A stretch of 22,442 nt of DNA. Source: a virus. This document shows positions 1-7,535 of this stretch, piece after piece (position 1 is the first letter of the stretch; the number at the start of each line of letters is the position of its first letter). The translations under genes and the position numbers were made by a program. The stretch spans positions 1 through 22,442 of the IMG/VR virus record IMGVR_UViG_3300027796_000117, one strand, 5' to 3'. The notes under the pieces were generated by a model. That model was not told the origin of the DNA, did no database searches, and saw only the letters and a list, made by a program, of their open reading frames with translations.

Positions 1-2
1 GT

Positions 3-332
3 GACCCGCGCATAAACCGCAAGGGACGCCCGAAGTCCCTGCCGAAACTGCGGGAGTTATTCCAATCCATAGGCAATGAGGTGGCGTGCGACAAGGACGG
101 GCAACCTATCATCATTGACGGGCATGTGGCGACGGTGATTGAGATGATCGGCAGGTCATGGACTAAAGACCCGAAACATCAGCGCGACTTCGTGGAGAAC
201 GGTTGGGGCAAGGTGCCGAACCCGGTAGAGTTATCAGGCAAGGACGGCGAGAAATTAGAGGTGGTGGTAAGGTATGTCACAAGTGATGCTGGATCTCCCG
301 GCATATCACCAGAGCCAACAGAGCGTCCATGA
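3..332 (+). CDS. Terminase small-subunit-like protein (DUF5681-like), 5' partial
   Basis: The reading frame is open from the first complete codon at position 3 to the TGA at 330-332, giving 109 visible residues, so the start lies upstream of the window. The visible N-terminal part, INRKGRPKSLPKLRELF, matches the short basic GRPK motif that opens DUF5681-type phage proteins. These usually sit directly before the large terminase and are taken to be small terminase subunits or terminase accessories. Further on, YGKVP-like WGKVPNPVEL fits the end of that domain. The small subunit recognises the packaging site on phage DNA and regulates the large subunit. The gene overlaps the large terminase start by 59 nt. 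A GTG at 81 could be a start, but the frame upstream carries the conserved motif, so it is rejected. Confidence 0.7.
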   Translation, partial: DPRINRKGRPKSLPKLRELFQSIGNEVACDKDGQPIIIDGHVATVIEMIGRSWTKDPKHQRDFVENGWGKVPNPVELSGKDGEKLEVVVRYVTSDAGSPGISPEPTERP

Positions 333-1482
333 TAACCTGGCGCGGTTCAATGTGCTGTGTAACGGGCGCAGGTGGGGCAAGGATGTGCTGCAGCGCAATT
401 ATGCCGTTGAGGGCATGCTATCTGGCTATCCAGTCGGATGGTACGAACCTACCTACAAAGTGCTGGTTGAAAATTGGGATTGGCTGGTGAATATATTAGC
501 ACCAATAACCACCGACAAGAGCGAACAGGAAAAGCGCCTATCTATTGCAACCGGGGGCGCGGTTACGATGTGGAGCCTGGAAGACAGGGACGCGTCAAGA
601 GGTAAGCATTATCAGCGCGTGATCATCAATGAGGCGGCGAAGGTTCCCCACCTCCAATACTCCTGGGAAAACGTGATCCGCATAACGCTTATGGACTTGA
701 CCGGGGGTGCGATGATATGCAGCACACCCAGGGGATTTGATTATTTTCAGCAACTATATGCGCGGGGAATTGACCCGCTAAATAAACAATGGCGTTCATG
801 GAAAATACCATCATGGGAGAATCCTTATATCCCGCGTGAAGAGTTGGAAGAGGCGAAGGCGACATTACCTGAATTGACATACCGTCAAGAGATTATGGCG
901 GAGTTCATATCCAGCGATGGCATGGTCTTCCGGCGGGTCCATGAGGCGGCGGTACTGGATGACCTTGACGCGCCGATAGCAGGGCATCAATACGTGATGG
1001 GCGTGGATGTGGCTTCAGCGGTGGATTACACGGTTGTCACGATAATGGACGCGAACACAAGAGAGGCGGTTCACATTGACCGCTTCAACCGGGTGGATTA
1101 CCCGGTATTGGAAGACCGCATCGCTGGCGCTTACCAGCGTTGGCACGCAACCGGGGCGGTGATAGAAGCGAACAGTATCGGGCAAGGGGTGATTGATCAC
1201 CTGGCAGGACGCGGGATGGTGATAGTGCCATTCACCACGACCAACGTGACGAAACATGCAATTATTACAGACCTGCAGAGCGCGTTCGAACATGACCGGG
1301 TAAAGATAGTCAATGACCCGGTATTGATAGGGGAATTATTGTCATTTGAGAGCAGGAAGACAACCAGCGGAAACATTACTTATTCAGCGCCGGACGGGCA
1401 GCACGATGATTGTGTCATGTCCCTGGCGTTTGCCTGGCACGCGGTGCAGGCCGCGCAGCCTGTAATTATATTCGGAGCGTGA
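274..1482 (+). CDS. terL: Phage terminase large subunit (packaging ATPase/nuclease)
   Basis: This is the motor that pumps phage DNA into the prohead and cuts concatemers; 402 residues is normal for the shorter large terminases. The N-terminal ATPase has a Walker A-like CNGRRWGKD at residues 29-37, a Walker B-like VIINEA at 116-121 and the coupling motif ICSTPRG at 148-154. The C-terminal RNase H-like nuclease shows its acidic residues at D245 (MGVDVASAVDYTV), E299 (VIEAN) and D378/D379 (GQHDDCVMSLAFA). Two ATPase residues depart from consensus: GKD instead of GKT/S, and NE instead of DE. The ATG at 274 has a TAAGG just upstream and gives the full domain; ATG 286 is a possible shorter start. 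It overlaps the upstream gene by 59 nt and is followed 1 nt later by the portal start. Confidence 0.93.
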   Translation: MSQVMLDLPAYHQSQQSVHDNLARFNVLCNGRRWGKDVLQRNYAVEGMLSGYPVGWYEPTYKVLVENWDWLVNILAPITTDKSEQEKRLSIATGGAVTMWSLEDRDASRGKHYQRVIINEAAKVPHLQYSWENVIRITLMDLTGGAMICSTPRGFDYFQQLYARGIDPLNKQWRSWKIPSWENPYIPREELEEAKATLPELTYRQEIMAEFISSDGMVFRRVHEAAVLDDLDAPIAGHQYVMGVDVASAVDYTVVTIMDANTREAVHIDRFNRVDYPVLEDRIAGAYQRWHATGAVIEANSIGQGVIDHLAGRGMVIVPFTTTNVTKHAIITDLQSAFEHDRVKIVNDPVLIGELLSFESRKTTSGNITYSAPDGQHDDCVMSLAFAWHAVQAAQPVIIFGA

Positions 1483-1483
1483 C

Positions 1484-2902
1484 ATGCGACTTACAACGAT
1501 GAACAAGGCGATAAAAGGGACGGTACATATTCCCGCCTGGCAGCAAAAACTAATTGACGGTGGGGCAGGCGGTGACCATGTAGAGAACGCGCAACAGGCT
1601 TATGAGCATGTTCCGCTGATATACAGGGCGGTAAAACTACGCTGCGATTCCCTCACCTCAGTACCGGTGTACACGCGCAACAAAGCTGGGGATATAGTGA
1701 ACTGGCCATTTGTCACGCCGCTGAATGACCTGATATGGAAGACAGAGGCAGCATTACTTGGGGCGGGCAAGGCAATCATCATAAAATTGAGCAACCGTGT
1801 GAGGACGCTTGACCTGCAATGGGTCAACCCGTTCACGGTAGAGATAAACTATGTAAACAACGCGCTCACCTTCAAACAAGGTTCGCAGGTTTGGACGGCG
1901 GAACAGGTTGTTTATATCAAGGAATTCTCATACGCCGATGACCTCACAAGCGGGGTATCAGCCATTGACGCGGCGATGGAAGACGCGGCGCTGTTGCGCT
2001 TTCAGACGCGGTTTGCCAGTTACTTCTTTGAGCATGGTGCAATGCCTATAATCCTGATCAACGCGGACGGGATTATTGACGACGACGAAAAGGGGCGGAT
2101 ACAAAGTTATTTCACGCGCCTTGCGTCTGGAGTTGGGAACGCCTTCAGGACACTTGTAACCAGGACGAAACTGAATACCAACGTGGTAAGCCAGGACATT
2201 GACAAGATGGCGATGCCGCAACTCTACGAACAGGCGGTCCAGAATATCAGTCACGCCTTCGGACTGCCAGTCAATACACTAAAGGGTGATGATAATTTCG
2301 CTTCGAGTGAATCACACAATATGCAGTATTGGGAGCAGACCGTCAAACCGCGCGCAATGATGATAGCTGACGCCTTCAATAATCAGTTACTCAAACCGAT
2401 GAAACTTGAATTAGAGTTTGCGTTTGATGAAATGAGTTTGTACCAGGAAGACGAAGAACAGCGCGCCGGGGCATATTCGACCTATATAAGCGCCGGAATG
2501 AAACCGAGCATCGCCGCGCAAATGATGGGGCTGGACCTGCCGGAAGGTATCACGCCTGAAATGTTAGACCCCGAACCAGAGCCGGACAAGGAACCTGAAA
2601 TTGTACAGCAGGTCGAACCAGAGCGCACACCGTTCCAAGAGGATATGGAAAAGTACATGCGCAAGGCGCTGAAGCGGGTGAAAGACGGTAAGTCAATCGA
2701 TTGCACATTTGAGAGTGAGCATATCCCCGCGTCAATGATGGATGAGATACGCGCCGGGCTGAAGTTGTGCCGCGATGCCGATGAAGTGAGAGCGATATTT
2801 GAGGGCAACGATACGCCTGATTACACACGGGATCTGCTGATGGAGTTGAAGCGGGCGAACGAATTACTGGCAATCGAACAGGTGGCGAAGGTTACTGAAT
2901 GA
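1484..2902 (+). CDS. Phage portal protein
   Basis: The portal is a dodecameric ring at one head vertex through which DNA enters and leaves and to which the tail attaches. The 472-residue length, the position directly after the large terminase, and segments such as YEHVPLIYRAVKLRCDSL near the N-terminus and GLPVNTLKGDDNF around residue 260 fit the HK97/SPP1-type portal fold. The C-terminal hundred residues begin with a Pro/Glu-rich linker (PEPEPDKEPE) followed by a charged helical region, which resembles the variable portal C-terminal extension. The ATG at 1484 is preceded by GGAG in the end of the terminase gene; an in-frame ATG at 1499 is an alternative start. The last four bases overlap the next gene as ATGA. 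Assignment rests on position, length and general sequence character rather than a catalytic motif. Confidence 0.85.
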   Translation: MRLTTMNKAIKGTVHIPAWQQKLIDGGAGGDHVENAQQAYEHVPLIYRAVKLRCDSLTSVPVYTRNKAGDIVNWPFVTPLNDLIWKTEAALLGAGKAIIIKLSNRVRTLDLQWVNPFTVEINYVNNALTFKQGSQVWTAEQVVYIKEFSYADDLTSGVSAIDAAMEDAALLRFQTRFASYFFEHGAMPIILINADGIIDDDEKGRIQSYFTRLASGVGNAFRTLVTRTKLNTNVVSQDIDKMAMPQLYEQAVQNISHAFGLPVNTLKGDDNFASSESHNMQYWEQTVKPRAMMIADAFNNQLLKPMKLELEFAFDEMSLYQEDEEQRAGAYSTYISAGMKPSIAAQMMGLDLPEGITPEMLDPEPEPDKEPEIVQQVEPERTPFQEDMEKYMRKALKRVKDGKSIDCTFESEHIPASMMDEIRAGLKLCRDADEVRAIFEGNDTPDYTRDLLMELKRANELLAIEQVAKVTE

Positions 2903-3612
2903 CAGCGACTGACAACCTGAAAGCGGTACTCGAAAAGGTAAAAGGCGCGGTCAATGACCGTGACAAATTCGAGCAGCTGCTACAGAAGCGGTTAGGCTCA
3001 GCCTTCACGGAACAGCGCAAGGAACTCATACGGTTACTTGGCGACCCTCCGAGCATGGGCAACGTTCCTGAATCCTACTGGAACAACGGTGGCAAGGCGA
3101 TACGCAAGGCGGTCACGGCTGTATTCGAGAGTATTTACATCGCGCAGGCGGTGCAGTTCTTAGAGAAAACGCGCGTGGCAGTGGATTGGGCGTTATTGAA
3201 CCGCCGCGCCGTTGAATGGGCGAGCCAACACGCGGGCTATCTCATGGGTCAATTAGAGGACACTACCCGCAGGACGCTTGCGGATTACATAAGCAGATAT
3301 TACACCGATTCATGGACGCTGGATGACCTGGCTGACAGGTTGGCACCGTTATTCGGGGAACAACGCGCGATGACCATAGCTATAACGGAAACGACACTGG
3401 CAGCGACACAATCCGAAATGGCGATGGTGAACTGGCTGGAGTCGGAGTTTCCAAGTATGAGTTTTGAAGGGATATGGATGACCGCCAACGATGACAGGGT
3501 TTGCGACATATGCGGTCCGAAACAAGGCAAGCCGATAACAGACGGGGAATACCCGCCTGCTCACATAAACTGCCGCTGCGAGGTTGAATGGAAGGCGAAG
3601 TTCAATGAGTGA
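2899..3612 (+). CDS. Minor head protein, SPP1 gp7 / Mu F-like
   Basis: Proteins of this family sit inside the phage head close to the portal and are needed for making infectious heads; some are injected with the DNA. The 237-residue product ends with the signature of the family: CDIC at residues 202-205, then PITDGEYPPAHINCRC, placing H222, C225 and C227 next to the CxxC, which probably forms a small metal-binding knuckle. The first 150 residues are mainly helical and charged. The start overlaps the portal stop by 4 nt (ATGA), and the gene's stop overlaps the next start, so translation is probably coupled across three genes. The pairing of portal with this family is very common. Confidence 0.9.
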   Translation: MTATDNLKAVLEKVKGAVNDRDKFEQLLQKRLGSAFTEQRKELIRLLGDPPSMGNVPESYWNNGGKAIRKAVTAVFESIYIAQAVQFLEKTRVAVDWALLNRRAVEWASQHAGYLMGQLEDTTRRTLADYISRYYTDSWTLDDLADRLAPLFGEQRAMTIAITETTLAATQSEMAMVNWLESEFPSMSFEGIWMTANDDRVCDICGPKQGKPITDGEYPPAHINCRCEVEWKAKFNE

Positions 3613-4009
3613 TTACAGCGTCACCATCCAGGGCGTAGAGGACTTACTGGCAAAGATAGACCCGATACGAGACGCACGGTATTTACAGGGCGCGATGAAT
3701 ACCATCGGTGTAGAGCTATCGAGCAAAGCGAAGGCATACCAGCCCGCTCCGGCTGAATCAACCTACCAGCGCACCATGAAGCTGCGCAATAGTTGGACGT
3801 TTGAAGTAAGCAAGGATAACGACGCGGTGCAAATAGGGTCAAGCACGGACGCAGTACCTTACAACCGTTATGTTATGGATAGGGAATTTCAAACTCATGT
3901 GCACGCATGGCACGGCTGGAAAACGATACAGGGAATACTCCAGATGAACCAGTCGAGGATTACAGAGATAATGCGCGGCTTTTTGAAAATGGCGCTGAAT
4001 GGAAAGTAA
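3605..4009 (+). CDS. HK97 gp10-like head-tail/neck protein
   Basis: The product is 134 residues from the ATG at 3605 (MSDYSVTIQG). Its short size, the beta-rich start VTIQGVEDLLAKID, the central KLRNSWTFEV and the VPYNRYVMDREFQ segment resemble the HK97 gp10-like proteins that act at the head-tail junction. The usual place of that family is after the connectors, so finding it directly behind the minor head protein is somewhat unusual but seen in many phages. A longer frame from 3584 exists, but the ATG at 3605 has a GGAAGG-like SD site just upstream and an 8-nt overlap with the preceding stop, so it is preferred. Confidence 0.65.
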   Translation: MSDYSVTIQGVEDLLAKIDPIRDARYLQGAMNTIGVELSSKAKAYQPAPAESTYQRTMKLRNSWTFEVSKDNDAVQIGSSTDAVPYNRYVMDREFQTHVHAWHGWKTIQGILQMNQSRITEIMRGFLKMALNGK

Positions 4010-4133
4010 AGAGTTTTGGCTGGCGATACGGCAGGCGCTGCTTATGGCGCTGGACGCGATAGAGAAATTTATTCCGGTGAAGCCCACCACCGCAGATATT
4101 CGCAGGATTTACAAGGGCAAGGAGCAGGCATGA
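3999..4133 (+). CDS. Small conserved-looking phage protein, 44 aa
   Basis: A short frame opens at ATG 3999 and closes at the TGA 4131-4133. It encodes 44 residues beginning MESKEFWLAIRQALLMAL and continuing with DAIEKFIPVKPTTADIR, a helical, amphipathic N-terminal half and a basic tail ending KGKEQA. It overlaps the preceding gene by 11 nt. Its stop overlaps the protease-capsid ATG at 4130 by 4 nt, the same ATGA junction seen elsewhere in this operon, which argues strongly that it is real and sets the downstream start. From memory, similar very short ORFs with a KxFWxAxRQALLM start occur in other phage head modules, but no function is known to me; a role in portal or prohead assembly would be speculation. 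Confidence 0.7.
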   Translation: MESKEFWLAIRQALLMALDAIEKFIPVKPTTADIRRIYKGKEQA

Positions 4134-5821
4134 CTGACACACTGAAAATCAAGGCGCTGAATGTAGGGGAAGTGACACGCACGACAACCGGGGAAGTGAA
4201 GGCATTGAAGACGTTCGATGAATACACAGCCGAACCGCTGCACATCCTGGGTGTGCCTTACGGCGGGCCTGTTTCCGGGCGTGATACCGACGGGGAGGCT
4301 TTTCACACGGGTACTGATACCTGGCTGAAGGCTGGCGACACAATCCCTGTTACCTATTATCACGGGTACGGACCCGATGACCCGCATGACTGGCAGGATA
4401 GGCCTGTTGTTATCGGGCGGGCAAAGTACACACATCAGGACGAGCGCGGGCATTGGTTCGAGGCGCGGCTTGACGCGGATGAACCGCTGGCAAAGCGGAT
4501 ACTGGACAACCCGCAAGGAGCGAAGGCATCCAGCGGCGCAATCTCTCACCTGGTACGCACGGGCGAGGACGGACTGATAAACGTATGGCCGTTGGGGGAA
4601 CTGGCTGTATTTGACACAAACGAATGGCGAAAACCGGCGAACGAATACGCCGTTATCGAGGGCGTGAAATCTCTCACAGAGGATTCAGCAAAGGCGGAAA
4701 CGCAGCCTGAATCAGTTGACGAGGTGGACGAACCTAAAACCGAGACAACTAATAAGGAGAACGAAATGGAAGACGAAATCAAAGAAGTAAAACAGCCTGA
4801 TTATTCAGAGCTGATGGAAGAGATCAAATCTCTCAAAACTATGTGGAACGAAGCACCGGTTACAGTGAAAGCCGCGGCAGTCGTGCATGCTGAAAACCTG
4901 GGCGACCCTGACCCGAACCGCGCGTTTGCTCACTACCTGCGCACCGGAGAACGCGTCAAGGGTTTGAAAGCCGCAATGGGTGAGGATACGGCCGGAGTTG
5001 GTGGGTACTTAGTGCCTGATGACTTCTACGCCGGAATCGTTGAAAAACGTAACGAACTCTCAATCCCGCGCCGCGCTGGCGCAATGATCCTGCAGACCAG
5101 CCGCGATGTTTTGAACATCCCGATTGAGGCTACCAGCATGGCTTACTTCGCTCAGTCCACGCACGACATGGCAGCCGTGAACGAGAACGAGCCGACTGTT
5201 GGACAGGCTACCGCTACCGTCTTTGACTTCACCAAGTTGGTGAAGGTATCAGAGAACCTTCTGGAAGACAGCGGCGCGAACCTCAACCAGTTCTTGACAA
5301 ACTCGTTTGGGCGCTGGATGGCGATGACCGAAAACCGCAACGCGTTGATCGGGGCAGGCACAACCTATCCGCAAGGTGTGACCGTTGGTGGAACCGCCGC
5401 TCTCACATTTGACGACACGAACACCATCGCTGCAGCCGAGATCCCGGAACTGTATCACAAACTGGCGCAACAGTACCGCGACAATGCCGTGTGGACTATG
5501 AACGACACCACGCTGGGCTACCTGCGCGGGCTTACTTCGTCCAGCGTCTTCACCTTTGGCGGGCATGAGATCAATGACGAATCCATCATGGGTAAAAGGG
5601 TCTTCACTTCCACCTACATGCCGTTATACACGACAACTGCTTACAAGTCCGTTGTCTTTGGTGACTGGAGCATGTATGCCCTGGTAGAACGCAAGGGGTT
5701 GAGCGTCAAGCGTTTGAATGAACTTTACGCCGGTAATCGCCAGGTCGGACTTTTGGCAGTGTTCCGGCATGGCGGCGTAGTGCTGCAATCAGAGGCGTTT
5801 GCGATAGGCACTCAAGCCTAA
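4130..5821 (+). CDS. Prohead protease-major capsid protein fusion
   Basis: The 563-residue product joins two proteins normally encoded separately. Residues 1 to about 180 look like a caudoviral prohead (S78-type) protease: H78 in VTYYHGYGPDD, S134/S135 in AKASSGAISH and E157 in PLGELAVFD are my candidate catalytic residues. About 190-280 is an acidic, helical linker that could act as the scaffolding delta domain (MEDEIKEVKQ, then YSELMEEIKSLKTMW). From about 280 to the end is an HK97-fold capsid protein, with GGYLVPDDFYAGIVEK opening the N-arm and core and VVFGDWSMYALVERKGLSV near the end. The ATG at 4130 overlaps the 44-residue ORF stop by 4 nt; a longer frame from 4016 lacks a sensible start. 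An internal SD and ATG at 4754-4768 probably also yield capsid alone. Confidence 0.88.
   Translation: MTDTLKIKALNVGEVTRTTTGEVKALKTFDEYTAEPLHILGVPYGGPVSGRDTDGEAFHTGTDTWLKAGDTIPVTYYHGYGPDDPHDWQDRPVVIGRAKYTHQDERGHWFEARLDADEPLAKRILDNPQGAKASSGAISHLVRTGEDGLINVWPLGELAVFDTNEWRKPANEYAVIEGVKSLTEDSAKAETQPESVDEVDEPKTETTNKENEMEDEIKEVKQPDYSELMEEIKSLKTMWNEAPVTVKAAAVVHAENLGDPDPNRAFAHYLRTGERVKGLKAAMGEDTAGVGGYLVPDDFYAGIVEKRNELSIPRRAGAMILQTSRDVLNIPIEATSMAYFAQSTHDMAAVNENEPTVGQATATVFDFTKLVKVSENLLEDSGANLNQFLTNSFGRWMAMTENRNALIGAGTTYPQGVTVGGTAALTFDDTNTIAAAEIPELYHKLAQQYRDNAVWTMNDTTLGYLRGLTSSSVFTFGGHEINDESIMGKRVFTSTYMPLYTTTAYKSVVFGDWSMYALVERKGLSVKRLNELYAGNRQVGLLAVFRHGGVVLQSEAFAIGTQA
4754..4768 (+). promoter_or_regulatory. 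Internal ribosome binding site and start inside the fusion gene
   Basis: AAGGAG at 4754-4759 lies 6 nt before an in-frame ATG at 4766-4768, an almost ideal SD and spacing. It sits between the protease part and the helical delta-like segment of the protease-capsid gene, exactly where separate capsid genes normally begin. It would allow many capsid chains per fused protease chain. Confidence 0.65.
4766..5821 (+). CDS. Major capsid protein with delta domain, nested in-frame product
   Basis: Starting at the internal ATG 4766 (codon 213 of the fusion) gives a 351-residue protein, the normal size for an HK97-type capsid precursor with a short scaffolding segment. Its first 60-70 residues (MEDEIKEVKQPDYSEL onward) are acidic and helical, and the capsid core follows from about GEDTAGVGGYLVPDD. 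Structurally a T=7 head needs over 400 capsid copies but far fewer protease copies, so nested production would solve the ratio problem that the fusion creates. Existence of the nested product is inferred from the SD only; it has not been shown. Confidence 0.6.
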   Translation: MEDEIKEVKQPDYSELMEEIKSLKTMWNEAPVTVKAAAVVHAENLGDPDPNRAFAHYLRTGERVKGLKAAMGEDTAGVGGYLVPDDFYAGIVEKRNELSIPRRAGAMILQTSRDVLNIPIEATSMAYFAQSTHDMAAVNENEPTVGQATATVFDFTKLVKVSENLLEDSGANLNQFLTNSFGRWMAMTENRNALIGAGTTYPQGVTVGGTAALTFDDTNTIAAAEIPELYHKLAQQYRDNAVWTMNDTTLGYLRGLTSSSVFTFGGHEINDESIMGKRVFTSTYMPLYTTTAYKSVVFGDWSMYALVERKGLSVKRLNELYAGNRQVGLLAVFRHGGVVLQSEAFAIGTQA

Positions 5822-5833
5822 CCGGAGGTAGTT

Positions 5834-6247
5834 ATGGAAGAACTGATGGGTTATATCAAAGCGGTGCCCGCTATCGTTCCAGTAAGTAAGAGCGCAGCGG
5901 CTATCGTTCCCGTCGAGGTGGACGCGCGAAACTTTGAACGCGCCTGTTTCCTCATCTCCACTGGCGCGTTTGGTGCAGGTGCAACTTTTGCTTGCAAGGC
6001 ACAAGAGGCCGCGACCAGCGGGGGAACACTGGCAGACATTACCAGCGCCGCGCTGACGAACCTCACTACTTCCGGGGCAAGTAAACTCTATTGCCTGGAA
6101 ATGAAGGTCAATGCCGATAAACCTTATATCAAATTATCGGGTACGGCTGGAACCGCAGCGGTATTGCATAGCGCGGTGTGCCTGCTTTACGGCGGGTCAC
6201 GCACTTACCCGGTTACTTCCGGGCTGACGCAATACGTAAGGCGATAA
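5834..6247 (+). CDS. Small virion protein, possible head decoration protein
   Basis: The 137-residue product is rich in Ala, Thr, Gly and Val with no obvious catalytic residues, as expected for a beta-rich structural protein. Two copies of AIVPV occur near the N-terminus and are matched at DNA level by CTATCGTTCC at 5871 and 5901, 30 nt apart. The middle (NFERACFLISTGAFGAG and TLADITSAALTNLTTSGAS) and the end (TYPVTSGLTQYVRR) look like a compact beta domain. It follows the capsid by 12 nt with a strong CGGAGG site 5 nt before the ATG, which suggests high expression. Position right after the capsid is typical of decoration or head-stabilising proteins, so that is the inferred role; I do not recognise the family. 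Confidence 0.65.
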   Translation: MEELMGYIKAVPAIVPVSKSAAAIVPVEVDARNFERACFLISTGAFGAGATFACKAQEAATSGGTLADITSAALTNLTTSGASKLYCLEMKVNADKPYIKLSGTAGTAAVLHSAVCLLYGGSRTYPVTSGLTQYVRR

Positions 6248-6257
6248 CCACCAATAA

Positions 6258-6281
6258 GGGGAGGGGGGAAACCTCCTCCCC
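6258..6281 (+). promoter_or_regulatory. Strong RNA hairpin with GAAA tetraloop
   Basis: Bases 6258-6267 (GGGGAGGGGG) pair with 6272-6281 (CCTCCTCCCC) over all ten positions with one G-U pair, closing a GAAA loop of the GNRA class at 6268-6271. It fills the longest intergenic gap of the structural block, between the putative decoration gene and the next small ORF. No U-run follows, only AGAGGATAAACATG holding the next SD and start, so it is not a normal intrinsic terminator. Likely roles are protection of the abundant capsid message from 3' decay, partial attenuation, or damping of downstream translation. Confidence 0.7.
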
Positions 6282-6292
6282 AGAGGATAAAC

Positions 6293-6493
6293 ATGAAAAT
6301 AAGAATGTTACAGAATTTTAACGGGCTTGTAGATGGGCGGTCTATCCCCTTCAGAATGGGGCAGGAGGTTGACATTACGGACCCGGCGGCGCTGGATAAT
6401 TTTATACGCGGGCATTACGCAGAAATCGTGACGCCTGCCGTGAAGATAGAGAATAAACCGGTAACAAAGAACGCGGTGAAAGTAAAGAGGTAA
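6293..6493 (+). CDS. Small phage protein of unknown function, 66 aa
   Basis: This 66-residue protein begins MKIRMLQNFNGLVDGRSIPF and has a Lys/Val-rich C-terminal tail (KNAVKVKR). A beta-strand start, a central DITDPAALDNFIRGHYAEIV that looks helical, and a disordered basic end can be read. Similar small proteins are common between capsid and connector genes of HK97-like phages, but I know no assigned role. AGAGG lies 6 nt before the ATG and follows directly on the GAAA hairpin, so its translation may be affected by that structure. The next gene starts 4 nt after the stop. Confidence 0.7.
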   Translation: MKIRMLQNFNGLVDGRSIPFRMGQEVDITDPAALDNFIRGHYAEIVTPAVKIENKPVTKNAVKVKR

Positions 6494-6496
6494 CGC

Positions 6497-7102
6497 ATGT
6501 CAATCACACACGGCTATACCACCCTGGGAACGGTACGGAACGCGCTTGGCATCCCTTCAGATGACCAAAGTAATGACCTATACCTGGAGGCGACCATAGA
6601 GGCGGTAAGCCGCATGATAGACAACTACACCGGGCGGCGCTTCTACGTCAACGAATCCACCGAGGCGCGCTATTACTCACCGGTATCAACAGGTCTTTGC
6701 TGGACGGATGATATTACCACCGTCACGACATTGAAATCAGACGATGACCGGGACGGCGTATTTGAGACCACCTGGACGACATCGGATTACAAGCTGCTGC
6801 CGTATAACGCCGCGCTGAATGGCAAGCCTTACACGAGCGTTGAGACAAGCGGTTATGGCAGTTACGAATTCAGCACCAACCAGCGCTCACTTCAAGTTGT
6901 AGGTTACTTCGGCTATTGCACGGTTGCGAACCAACCGAAGATCATCGGGGAAGCGGCAAAGATACAAAGCGTGAGGTTATTCAAGCGCAAGGACGCACCG
7001 TTCGGAGTTGTGGGTGGTAATGAATTCGCTCAGGTGGTAGGTATTCCAGACATGGACCCTGATGTAAAGATGCTGCTATCAATGTACGTCAAGAGGGTGT
7101 AA
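6497..7102 (+). CDS. Head-tail connector protein, HK97 gp6-like
   Basis: The 201-residue protein opens TTLGTVRNALGIPSDDQSND followed by a helical YLEATIEAVSRMIDNYTGRRF, the typical start of the gp6-like (Phage_connect) adaptors that form the ring below the portal and gate DNA release. The C-terminal third (AAKIQSVRLFKRKDAPFG and a final DPDVKMLLSMYVKRV) is again helical. An extended middle part (residues about 60-140) is rich in Thr, Ser and Tyr and makes the protein longer than the roughly 100-residue HK97 protein. AGAGG precedes the ATG. The stop overlaps the next start as TAATG. Confidence 0.8.
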   Translation: MSITHGYTTLGTVRNALGIPSDDQSNDLYLEATIEAVSRMIDNYTGRRFYVNESTEARYYSPVSTGLCWTDDITTVTTLKSDDDRDGVFETTWTTSDYKLLPYNAALNGKPYTSVETSGYGSYEFSTNQRSLQVVGYFGYCTVANQPKIIGEAAKIQSVRLFKRKDAPFGVVGGNEFAQVVGIPDMDPDVKMLLSMYVKRV

Positions 7103-7527
7103 TGGGATTACAGAGCGCAATCACGAACATCAAAACACAAATAGCCGCTATCACGGGTATCAAGGGCGCTTCAGATTACCTCCCTGATAGTTTACCTGCT
7201 ACCGATAATTGGGTGGTTTTGTACCCAGGGCAATCGACCTTTGAGATAAACGCCGGAATGATGAAGGAACTGGCAGGCATCACCATTGAACTGCACACGC
7301 CGCGCCGGGGCGACCTATCGGGCGCAATCAAGCGGGTCATGCCTTATTGGGAGGCTATCCCGAATTGTATTTACGATGAAGTAATGGATACGCAGCTCAC
7401 GGCAGCGGTAAGCACGGTTGGGATGATCACCTGCTCAGGGCTGATAGCGATGAAATATAACGACATTGATACGGTTGGATTCCGGTACACAGTGACCGGT
7501 GTAAAAATTGAGAGTTCAATAACCTAA
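7102..7527 (+). CDS. Putative tail completion/terminator protein
   Basis: A 141-residue protein with an N-terminal helix (LQSAITNIKTQIAAITGIKG) and beta strands such as WVVLYPGQSTFEI, ITIELHTPRR and GFRYTVTGVKIESS. Small alpha/beta proteins of this size right after the gp6-like connector usually close the head or cap the tail tube (tail terminator or completion proteins). The role is inferred from order and fold-like pattern; there is no diagnostic motif. Its TAATG start junction couples it to the connector. In a standard phage the tail tube gene would follow, but here a sugar-gene cassette intervenes. Confidence 0.6.
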   Translation: MGLQSAITNIKTQIAAITGIKGASDYLPDSLPATDNWVVLYPGQSTFEINAGMMKELAGITIELHTPRRGDLSGAIKRVMPYWEAIPNCIYDEVMDTQLTAAVSTVGMITCSGLIAMKYNDIDTVGFRYTVTGVKIESSIT

Positions 7528-7535
7528 AGGAGCGA

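Noticed and set aside
22-40. Inverted repeat AGGGAC/GTCCCT with a 7-nt loop
   Set aside because: It lies inside the coding sequence of the small-terminase-like gene with no U-tract, and a 6-bp stem is easily due to chance.
4016-4129. Longer start for the protease-capsid gene at 4016
   Set aside because: The extra residues are low-complexity and correspond to the 44-residue ORF in another frame, which explains the sequence better.
4109-4549. 146-residue minus-strand open frame opposite the protease
   Set aside because: Shadow of a high-information plus-strand gene with no SD or domain.
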